38,823 nt of DNA from CAWHMN01 sp051001135 (GTDB lineage Bacteria; Acidobacteriota; Terriglobia; Terriglobales; Acidobacteriaceae): positions 1 to 38,823 of the forward strand of contig JBPCNO010000045.1 of assembly GCA_051001135.1 (NCBI GenBank), written 5' to 3'. The translations under genes and the position numbers were made by a program. Positions 22,432 through 29,007 of the stretch are shown here, one piece after another; positions within the stretch are counted from its first letter, which is position 1; each line of letters opens with the position of its first letter. The notes below the pieces were generated by a model. The model had not been told where the DNA came from. It did not search any database and saw only the letters and a list, made by a program, of their open reading frames with translations.

Positions 22432-22587
22432 TTATCGTTTGGTCTGTCCGCGCGCCACCTTCTTCAGCTTCTGCTTGTTCTCGCCGCGTGCCGTGGTGCG
22501 TTTGCCTTTAGGTGCGGCCTTCTTGCGAGCGGCGCGCTTTACCGCCTTGCGCTCCTGCTTGTCTTCAATCTTGGTCGTGTTTGCCAT
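22432..22587 (-). CDS. Small very basic protein, 51 aa, unknown function
   Basis: MANTTKIEDKQERKAVKRAA leads into a Lys/Arg-rich tail (RKKAAPKGKRTTARGENKQK, then LKKVARGQTKR). Twenty-one of 51 residues are Lys or Arg and there are almost no large hydrophobics, so it is likely disordered and nucleic-acid or ribosome binding. The repeated RAARKKAA/PKGK pattern recalls histone-H1-like or ribosome-associated tails. There is no strong Shine-Dalgarno (GAGA 9 nt upstream). It sits between pcrA and the APC permease on the same strand and is probably independent. Confidence 0.65.
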   Translation of the reverse strand: MANTTKIEDKQERKAVKRAARKKAAPKGKRTTARGENKQKLKKVARGQTKR

Positions 22588-22679
22588 ATCTAGGTCTCGT
22601 TTCCTGGAAGAATGATCGTTCGGGACAGATGCGGGTCCACCCGCTGGGCATGCGCGCTGGCGAACATTGCCGGCAAGTG

Positions 22680-25448
22680 TTATACCCTCTCAAGCTGGGC
22701 AAACTTCTCCACCAGCTTTTTCACTCCGAACTTTGCAAATTGTACTGTAATCTTCGCGTCGTCGCCGTCACCCTCCCGGCGGAAGACCGTGCCCTCCCCA
22801 TACTTTGGGTGCCGTACCCGCTGGCCGCTCCGGAATCCCATCGCCCCTGTGGGCTCCGCCACCGGCAGCTTGGGACGCGAGACGTGTGTGCCGCGAGAGG
22901 AGAAGAAGCTGGCGATATTGTCGATTGAATTCGGGTTCTTTGGCGCCACGGCGCCTGCCCGCTGCGGTCGCTGGTCCTCGTCCTCGTAGCTGTAATGCCG
23001 TTCGCCAACCTCGCCGGAACGGCTACTTTGGCTGCCGGTCCTGAGGCTGGAATATCCGCCGCCGTACTGCGCCGTGTAGCCGCCCCAGGTCGTCACCCGC
23101 TCCCGTACGCCGCTCAGGTCTTCCAGCAGATGCTGCGGTATCTCCTCCAGAAAGCGCGACGGCAACGCCGCATCCGGCATGTCGTTGCCGTAGCGCCGCC
23201 GGTAGCGCGCCCGCGTCACCACCAGCGTATCCTCGGCCCGCGTCATGCCCACGTAGCAGAGCCGGCGCTCTTCTTCCAGGCCGGTCGGATCGGTCAGCGT
23301 GCGTGAGTGCGGAAACAGCCCCTCTTCCATGCCCGTCAGCAGCACCAGCGGAAACTCCAGGCCCTTGGCCGAGTGCAGCGTCATCAAGGTCACCCGGCTG
23401 TCCGGCTTGTAGTGGTCCGTATCGCTCACCAGCGCCGCGTGGTCCAGGAACTCGTGCAGCGTCTCCCCACGCTCCTGCGCATCCTGCGCCGCATTGGCAA
23501 GCTCCTTCAGATTTTCAATGCGCGAGATGGCCTCGGGTGTCCCCTCTTCTTCGAGCGCGCGGATGTAGCCGCTGCGCTCGATCACGAAGCGGATCAGTTC
23601 CGGCAAGGTCGCCGCATCGCCGGGTTTGCGGAAGGGCTCACGCTCGCCGGTCGCCCCCAATGGCCCTGTAGCCTCCAACGGCTTCTCCAGCGCATCCGCA
23701 TTCGCATGCACCGCCCGGGCGTTCTTCTTCGCCGCCTCTTCAGCAAACGGATTGAAGCTCACCGCATCCATCTCACCCGGCGCAGGCGCCATCTCCGCAA
23801 CACCCCATGCGTCCGGCGCAAACGACTCGTCCTCTTCCAACCCAAGCTCACCTTGTTCCGCGTCGCCAAAGTCGAAGCTGACGGCATCCGCCGCCTCATC
23901 GGAGCCATCCTCCGCGTCCGCGCTCTGGTCGTAGCCGCCCTCTGGCAACTCCTCCAGTGGCTCGCCCGGCGCAACATCCCCACTCAGCTTGTCCGCGAAG
24001 TTCGGCTCCAGCAGCGCCCGCCCATCGTCGATCATGCGCTGAAAGCTCTCGAGCGCGTTCAATGCGCGTTGCGGAATCAGCCGGTTGGCGACCGCATGCC
24101 CGATCGCCGACCACGTGCTCGCTCCCGTCTCCAGCGCCAGCCGCTCCAGCGTGTCGAGCGTCGCCCGGCCTATGCCCCGCGTGGGCGTATTGATCACCCG
24201 CTGCAGCGCAATCGAGTCGTGCGGGTTCTGCACCAGCTTCAGATAGCTCAGCAGATCCTTCACCTCAGCACGGTCGTAGAAGGAGAAGCCGCCGACCATG
24301 GTGTACTGGATGCCATAACGCCGCAGCGCCTCTTCCACCAGCCGCGACTGCGAGTTCGTGCGGTAGAGCACCGCCGCGCGCGGCATCTCCTCCGTCTCGC
24401 CCGCCTTGCGCAGGTATCTCTGGATATAGTCGGCGACGAAGAGGGCCTCGTTCTCGCCATCCGGCGCCTCGTAATAACCGATGCGCGAGCCGCCCTCCCG
24501 CTCCGTCCACAGGTTCTTGCCCTTGCGCTGCGAGTTGCGCGCCACCACCGCCGACGCGCCCTCCAGGATCACCTGCGTCGAGCGATAGTTCTGCTCCAGA
24601 CGGATCGTCTTGGTCTCCGGGAAGTCCTTCTCGAAATCCAGGATGTTGCGGATATCCGCGCCGCGCCAGGAGTAGATGCTCTGGTCCTCGTCGCCCACCA
24701 CGCAGATGTTGCGCTCCGTCCCGGCCAGCGCTTTCATCAGTTCGTACTGCGGCCGGTTGGTGTCCTGGTACTCATCGATCATGATGTAGCGATAGCGCCG
24801 ATTGTAGCGCTCTCGCACCTCGGCCGAGCTCTTCAGCAGCCGCACCGTTTCGAGCAGCAGATCGTCGAAGTCGACCGCATTGTTCTTGCGCAGCTCTTTC
24901 CTGTACGCCTCGTAGAGATGCGCGACCCGCTCGCCCAGCGGGTCCGATGATCCCAGGTAATACTCCTGCGGATCGATCATGTGGTTCTTCGCCCAGGAGA
25001 TCTTCGACAGCACCACGCGCGGTTTCAACTGCTTGTCGTCCAAGCCCATGCGCCGCATCGCCTGCTTGATGATCGCCTGCTGATCGTTCTCGTCGTAGAT
25101 GGCGAAGGTCCGCGTCAGCCCTTCGTTGCCGATTCGCAGCGCCTCCACATCCCGCCGCAGCACGCGCACGCAAAAGGAGTGGAAGGTGGAGAGGGTCGGC
25201 TTGGCGAGCGTAGTACCGGCCATCAGCTTGTCCACACGTTCGGCCATCTCAGCGGAAGCCTTGTTGGTAAATGTGACCGCGAGAATCGAATCCGGCGAAG
25301 CGCCCTTGGCTTCTATCAGATAGGCGATACGGTGCGTGATCACGCGCGTCTTGCCCGACCCGGCGCCCGCCAGGATCAGCACTGGCCCATGCGTCGCTTC
25401 GACGGCAGCACGCTGCTGCGGATTCATCTTTTTCAGGAGGTGATTCAA
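22680..25448 (-). CDS. pcrA: ATP-dependent 3'-5' DNA helicase PcrA/UvrD
   Basis: Superfamily 1A helicase for DNA repair and replication-fork or RNA-polymerase displacement. The 922-residue product contains Walker A GAGSGKT (28-34), motif Ia VTFTNKASAEM, motif II YIMIDEYQDTN (221-231), motif III GDEDQSIYSWRGA, motif IV RLEQNYRS, motif V LMTLHSAKGLEFP and motif VI RRLCYVGMTRAED. The C-terminus carries the Tudor-like RNAP-binding domain (GQRVRHPKYGEGTVFR to the end). An acidic, Ala-rich insertion of about 130 residues (about 482-612) splits domain 2B and is not typical of PcrA. The start may be TTG 25448 or ATG 25427; neither has a good ribosome site. Confidence 0.94.
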   Translation of the reverse strand: MNHLLKKMNPQQRAAVEATHGPVLILAGAGSGKTRVITHRIAYLIEAKGASPDSILAVTFTNKASAEMAERVDKLMAGTTLAKPTLSTFHSFCVRVLRRDVEALRIGNEGLTRTFAIYDENDQQAIIKQAMRRMGLDDKQLKPRVVLSKISWAKNHMIDPQEYYLGSSDPLGERVAHLYEAYRKELRKNNAVDFDDLLLETVRLLKSSAEVRERYNRRYRYIMIDEYQDTNRPQYELMKALAGTERNICVVGDEDQSIYSWRGADIRNILDFEKDFPETKTIRLEQNYRSTQVILEGASAVVARNSQRKGKNLWTEREGGSRIGYYEAPDGENEALFVADYIQRYLRKAGETEEMPRAAVLYRTNSQSRLVEEALRRYGIQYTMVGGFSFYDRAEVKDLLSYLKLVQNPHDSIALQRVINTPTRGIGRATLDTLERLALETGASTWSAIGHAVANRLIPQRALNALESFQRMIDDGRALLEPNFADKLSGDVAPGEPLEELPEGGYDQSADAEDGSDEAADAVSFDFGDAEQGELGLEEDESFAPDAWGVAEMAPAPGEMDAVSFNPFAEEAAKKNARAVHANADALEKPLEATGPLGATGEREPFRKPGDAATLPELIRFVIERSGYIRALEEEGTPEAISRIENLKELANAAQDAQERGETLHEFLDHAALVSDTDHYKPDSRVTLMTLHSAKGLEFPLVLLTGMEEGLFPHSRTLTDPTGLEEERRLCYVGMTRAEDTLVVTRARYRRRYGNDMPDAALPSRFLEEIPQHLLEDLSGVRERVTTWGGYTAQYGGGYSSLRTGSQSSRSGEVGERHYSYEDEDQRPQRAGAVAPKNPNSIDNIASFFSSRGTHVSRPKLPVAEPTGAMGFRSGQRVRHPKYGEGTVFRREGDGDDAKITVQFAKFGVKKLVEKFAQLERV

Positions 25449-25475
25449 GGGTGTACGTCTCGGAAACCTACACCC
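25449..25475. promoter_or_regulatory. Inverted repeat at the pcrA start (operator or leader hairpin)
   Basis: GGGTGTA (25449-25455) and TACACCC (25469-25475) are perfect complements with a further GTCTC/GAAAC partial match inside. The repeat abuts the TTG start codon. TACACT on the minus strand (25478-25483) is a plausible -10, so the repeat would lie at the transcript 5' end. No LexA box (CTGT-N8-ACAG or GAAC-N4-GTTC) was seen. Confidence 0.4.
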
Positions 25476-25510
25476 CTAGTGTATCGCCTGTGCCTGGGAT
25501 TCGCGGGTGC

Positions 25511-25550
25511 CCCGTCCTGACCCTGAGCGTAGTCGAAGGGGAAGGGTGGG
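25511..25550. repeat. REP-like hairpin, copy 2
   Basis: CCCGTCCT-GA-CCCT, loop GAGCGTAGTCGA, AGGG-GA-AGGGTGGG, preceded by GGGTG. It differs from copy 1 (8987-9026) by a single A to G within the stem, which turns an A-U into a G-U pair. It lies in the gap between pcrA and the amidohydrolase gene. Confidence 0.75.
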
Positions 25551-25580
25551 ACCTTACATTCTTACCACCCCAACACCGTC

Positions 25581-25616
25581 ATCCTGAGCGAAGCACACAA
25601 TGCGCAGTCGAAGGAT
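25581..25616. repeat. REP-like hairpin, copy 3 with interrupted loop
   Basis: ATCCT and AGGAT arms flank GAGCGAAG ... CAGTCGA, i.e. the conserved GAGCGAAGTCGA loop with about 11 extra bases inserted in the middle. The rest of the 25476-25648 gap is otherwise featureless. Confidence 0.55.
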
Positions 25617-25648
25617 CTGCGTTTGACTTCATTGAAGCGCGGCGCTTG

Positions 25649-26962
25649 TCACTTGGCCCCGTGCAGCTCATCCTTGTACACCTGGCCGCCCTTCATCACG
25701 AACTGCACGTGTTCCAGCAGCCGTACATCTTGCAACGGATCACCCTCGACGGCGATCACATCCGCCCACTTCCCCGGCTCAATCGCGCCCACGCGGTCCG
25801 TCCAGCCCATCAGGTCCGCCGCGTTGATGGTGGCCGTCTGCAGCGCCGCCACCGGCGTCATGCCGAACTGGTTCACGTAGACATCCAGCTCATGCGCGTT
25901 GAGTCCATGCGGATACACCGCCGCATCCGTACCCAACGCCACCTTCACGCCGGCCGCAATCGCGTGCTTGGCGTTCACCTTCTCCACCGCGGAGACGTCG
26001 TGCATCTTCTGCGCGTAGAACGGCGGCAGGTGCCCATTCTGCTGCATCCAGTCGATGAGGTACGCGGTCGGCACAAAGTACGTGCCGTGCTTTTTCATCA
26101 TCGCAATGTCTTCGTCATTCATGTACGTACCATGCTCGATGGAATCGACGCCGGCCTCGCTTGCCCATAGGATTCCCTGCGCGCCGTGCGCATGCGCAGC
26201 CACCTTGCGGCCCAGCCGATGCGCGTCCGCCACGATGGCCTGCATCTCTGCGAGCGTATATTGGCTGGCCTGTGGATCGTCGCCCTTCGACAGCACGCCG
26301 CCGGTCGCGCCGATCTTGATCAGGTCCGCGCCATATTTGATGTTCTCCCGCACCTTATGCTGCACCGCCGGTATGCCGTCCGCCACCCCGTCCGCCGTCA
26401 CGTGATATTCGAATGGCAGCAGGTTCTCATCCATGTGTCCGCCCGTGATGCCAAGCGGCGGGCCGCTCACCTGCATATGCGGGCCTTCCACCAGACCTTC
26501 ATTGATCGCGTCGCGCAGATCGACATCCGCAAAACCGTCTGCACCCACATTGCGCACGGTCGTGAACCCCGCATCGAGCGTGACCTTCGCGTTGTGCACG
26601 CCGATGATGGCGCTCTTCGCCACGGTGGTCGAAAGCTCGTGGTAGGGATCGAAGTTGTTCTCCATGGTCAGGTGCGTATGCACGTCGATCAAGCCCGGCA
26701 GCAGCGTGGCGTTGCGCAGGTCGATCTCTTTGTCGCCCGGCTGCAACGGCGCAGAAGCGGAGGGGCCGACGCTCACGATCCGATCGCCGCTCACCACGAT
26801 CGTCTGATCGGCCAACTCTTTGCCGGTGTGGACATCAATCACGTGCCCTGCGCGCAGCAGCGTGCGCTTGGGTGCATTCTGCGCCAAAGCAGTTCCAGCC
26901 ATCGCTATAGTGAGCGCAGCCAATGCGAATGCTGACAGAAACAACGAGTGAGTTTTGTGCAT
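25649..26962 (-). CDS. Secreted metal-dependent amidohydrolase (imidazolonepropionase/prolidase-like)
   Basis: A 437-residue protein with a Sec signal peptide (MHKTHSLFLSAFALAALTIA, cleavage likely after TALA). The amidohydrolase fold shows LPGLIDVHTHL (HxH metal ligands), the IKIGATGG strand with the bridging lysine position, VAAHAHG and SIEHGTYM histidines, LGTDAAVYPHG with the metal-binding Asp, and C-terminal GAIEPGKWADVIAVEGDP. Secreted homologues cleave Xaa-Pro/Xaa-Arg dipeptides or degrade toxins; the true substrate is unknown. The ATG at 26962 is chosen because it starts the signal peptide and GGAGG precedes it at about 11 nt. A TTG 36 nt upstream would spoil the signal. Confidence 0.88.
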   Translation of the reverse strand: MHKTHSLFLSAFALAALTIAMAGTALAQNAPKRTLLRAGHVIDVHTGKELADQTIVVSGDRIVSVGPSASAPLQPGDKEIDLRNATLLPGLIDVHTHLTMENNFDPYHELSTTVAKSAIIGVHNAKVTLDAGFTTVRNVGADGFADVDLRDAINEGLVEGPHMQVSGPPLGITGGHMDENLLPFEYHVTADGVADGIPAVQHKVRENIKYGADLIKIGATGGVLSKGDDPQASQYTLAEMQAIVADAHRLGRKVAAHAHGAQGILWASEAGVDSIEHGTYMNDEDIAMMKKHGTYFVPTAYLIDWMQQNGHLPPFYAQKMHDVSAVEKVNAKHAIAAGVKVALGTDAAVYPHGLNAHELDVYVNQFGMTPVAALQTATINAADLMGWTDRVGAIEPGKWADVIAVEGDPLQDVRLLEHVQFVMKGGQVYKDELHGAK

Positions 26963-27030
26963 GCCTTCCAACGCCTCCGGACCCGGTACAGGGATCAAAG
27001 ACGCCAGTGTAGCAGCGAGGAAATCGGGTG

Positions 27031-27057
27031 CCCCATTCCGGCGCAGCCGGGGCGGGG
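27031..27057. repeat. GC-rich hairpin of the GGGTGCCCC type
   Basis: CCCCATTCCGGC, loop GCA, GCCGGGGCGGGG: 11 of 12 positions pair (two G-U, one A-C mismatch). It is preceded by GGGTG as in the REP-like copies but has a different loop. It sits between the DUF971 stop and the amidohydrolase start, so it may also act as a terminator. Confidence 0.55.
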
Positions 27058-27103
27058 TAGTTTGGAGGCGCCACTAAGCAGCAGCAGGAGGCGGCAGTGT
27101 TCG

Positions 27104-27541
27104 TCAGCCGCGCGTCGCCTGGCACTCCGCGCACTGACAGTTGCGACGCAGGAAATCCCAGGAGTAGATGCCGCTCTGGTGCCCGTCGTTCCAGTGGAAG
27201 GTGATGGCGTACCGGCCCGTTGGCTCTACTGTATTCGGTCGCGGCGGCGCTTCGAACATGGGGAGCAGTTGCTTCGGTTGCGGCTTCGGTTCGCCCACCT
27301 TGCGCCCGCTTCCCTCGCGCTCGTCATGGCATAGCGCGCAGGGGCAAGCATCGCGCAGCCAGCGAAAGGTCCAGGCGCTGCGGTGGCCGTCCCGCCAGTC
27401 GATCTCCATGCCCGTGCCTTCGGTCTTATGCACGCGCACCTTCGCCGGCTCCACCGCTTCCTTTTGAAAGGGGCGGTTCACGGTATCGATGCGGCGAGCT
27501 TCCTGCTCGTCCACGATGCGAATTCCCTCATGGCTGCTCAT
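27104..27541 (-). CDS. DUF971 (gamma-butyrobetaine hydroxylase N-terminal-like) domain protein
   Basis: A 145-residue protein with two blocks of the DUF971 fold: EIDWRDGHRSAWTFRWLRDA followed by CPCALC, and ITFHWNDGHQSGIYSWDFLR followed by CQCAEC. The CxCxxC groups could bind zinc or an iron-sulfur cluster. This domain is found alone in bacteria and fused to Mrp/ApbC or to hydroxylases in other lineages, so an Fe-S-related role is possible but unproven. A TACACT -10 box lies 8 nt before the ATG (27550-27555), with only AGAG between, so the leader is minimal. Confidence 0.85.
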   Translation of the reverse strand: MSSHEGIRIVDEQEARRIDTVNRPFQKEAVEPAKVRVHKTEGTGMEIDWRDGHRSAWTFRWLRDACPCALCHDEREGSGRKVGEPKPQPKQLLPMFEAPPRPNTVEPTGRYAITFHWNDGHQSGIYSWDFLRRNCQCAECQATRG

Positions 27542-27614
27542 ACATCTCTAGTGTATGTCGCGGCGGCAGCGCATGGCGTCGCGGCGAATCGGCGATTGCT
27601 AGAATCGGCGACTG

Positions 27615-28937
27615 CTAGTCGACGGCGCAGATGAGGCATTTTAAGTACTCGGTTTCGGAAAGCGTCAGCACGGCCGGGTGATCCGGAGCCGCGCCTCGCC
27701 TCTCCAGCAGCCGCACCCGCCGTCCCACATCCGCGGCGGCCGCCGCCACAATTCCGGTGAAATCGGCCAGCGGAACATGGTGCGAGCAGGAGCAGGTCAC
27801 CAGCACCCCGCCCGGACGCAGCATCTTCAGCGCCCGCAGATTCAGTTCCTTGTACCCCCGCGCCGCGCCCTCCGCCGCCCGCTTGGACTTCGCGAACGCC
27901 GGGGGGTCCAGCACGATAGTGTCGTACTCCGTGCCGGCATCGCTCCACTCGCGCAGCAGATCGAAGGCATTCGCCTCCAGCCACTCCACCTCGGCCGTGA
28001 TCTGATCGCGGTTCGCCAGCAGATTGCGCTCCGCGACCTCGAGCGCCGCCCGCGACACATCGATACCCGTCACCTTTGCGCAGTAGCGCGCCAGATGGAG
28101 CGCAAAGCCGCCCTGGTAGGTGCACACATCCAGCGCCTCGCCGTGCGCATACTGTGCGGCGGCTGCGTAGTTGAGCCGCTGGTCCAGAAAGGCTCCCGTC
28201 TTCTGGCCGGACTTGGCGTCGAAGTGGAACGTGAGCCCGTTGATGCGGAAGCTCGTCTCGGTCAGCGGATGCTCCGGCTCGCTCGCGTGCAGCACCGCCA
28301 TGGCCGGCGAGCTAAGCTGCTCCAGCTCGCGAATCCGCGGATCGGAACGTTCCACAATGGCAGCGGGATCCAGTTCTTCCCGCAATACGCGCGTCACCGT
28401 CTCGCGCACCGGCGCCGTATCCAGCCCATGCACCAGAAGCTGCAGCAAAATCAGGTCGCCGTACTTATCGATCACCAGTCCGGGCAGCGCGTCGGCCTCG
28501 CTGAAGACCAGCCGGCACGCATTCGTTCCCTCGCCCGCTTCCGCCAGCATCTGCCGCCGCAGATCGATGGCGCCGCGCAACCGCCGCTCCACCAGCGCCA
28601 GCCACTGCGCCTCTTCCCCCAGCAGCTCTTCTGACACCAGGCGCAACGCAATCTGCGAATGGGGACTCCACAGCGCCGTGCCGACCGGGATACCCCGCGC
28701 GTCGACCACCGGTAGCAACCCCGGAATGAGCGCCTTCTCCGGCTCCAGCACCTCCATCAGATCGGACGCGTAGACCCACACCTGCCCGGCGCGCAGGCGC
28801 TCCGACGCCCGCCGCGCAATCACCGCGGCCGGCCCTTGAATCTTTACGGACGGAGTTTGTTGCGATGCACCCCTGGAGGAAGGCTTGGGGGCTTCGGCCT
28901 TACGGGCGCGGGATGGAAGTGGACTGCGTTTTGGCAT
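27615..28937 (-). CDS. Class I SAM-dependent rRNA methyltransferase, RlmI-like
   Basis: A 440-residue protein. A basic disordered N-terminus (1-35) and a PUA-like RNA-binding domain (about 35-110: RRASERLRAGQVWVYASDLM) are followed by an EEHEH-like linker and a Rossmann methyltransferase. The latter shows KSGQKTGAFLDQRLN, ALDVCTYQGGFALHLA (SAM motif I), TGIDVSRAALEVAE (motif II), DTIVLDPPAFAKSK (motif IV) and TCSCSHHV. The fold matches RlmI (m5C1962 of 23S rRNA) of E. coli; the target nucleotide here is not proven. It is divergent from the (p)ppGpp synthetase gene, with 70 bp between starts. Confidence 0.88.
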   Translation of the reverse strand: MPKRSPLPSRARKAEAPKPSSRGASQQTPSVKIQGPAAVIARRASERLRAGQVWVYASDLMEVLEPEKALIPGLLPVVDARGIPVGTALWSPHSQIALRLVSEELLGEEAQWLALVERRLRGAIDLRRQMLAEAGEGTNACRLVFSEADALPGLVIDKYGDLILLQLLVHGLDTAPVRETVTRVLREELDPAAIVERSDPRIRELEQLSSPAMAVLHASEPEHPLTETSFRINGLTFHFDAKSGQKTGAFLDQRLNYAAAAQYAHGEALDVCTYQGGFALHLARYCAKVTGIDVSRAALEVAERNLLANRDQITAEVEWLEANAFDLLREWSDAGTEYDTIVLDPPAFAKSKRAAEGAARGYKELNLRALKMLRPGGVLVTCSCSHHVPLADFTGIVAAAAADVGRRVRLLERRGAAPDHPAVLTLSETEYLKCLICAVD

Positions 28938-28971
28938 GATCAGTCAAAGCCCATCTTCGCACATTGCCTGT

Positions 28972-28996
28972 GCTCACAGCCCTTGCGCTCACAGCC
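28972..28996 (+). repeat. 15-bp-period tandem duplication in the rsh promoter region
   Basis: GCTCACAGCC occurs at 28972-28981 and 28987-28996, exactly where the -35 region of the rsh promoter should be, ending against the TATAAT box. Confidence 0.7.
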
Positions 28997-29002
28997 TATA
29001 AT
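28997..29002 (+). promoter_or_regulatory. -10 box of rsh, probable leaderless transcript
   Basis: Consensus TATAAT ends 5 nt before the ATG at 29008. No ribosome site exists between, so transcription should start at the ATG. No -35 hexamer is evident at normal distance. Confidence 0.55.
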
Positions 29003-29007
29003 CAGTT

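Noticed and set aside
23307..24950. 547-codon open frame on the plus strand across pcrA
   Set aside because: Antisense to all helicase motifs; Arg/Leu/His-rich composition typical of GC-rich shadow frames; no ribosome site.
25449..25648. Repeated hairpins as a CRISPR array
   Set aside because: No regular spacing, no identical 24-36 bp repeats with unique spacers, and no cas gene nearby; the units are REP-like hairpins.
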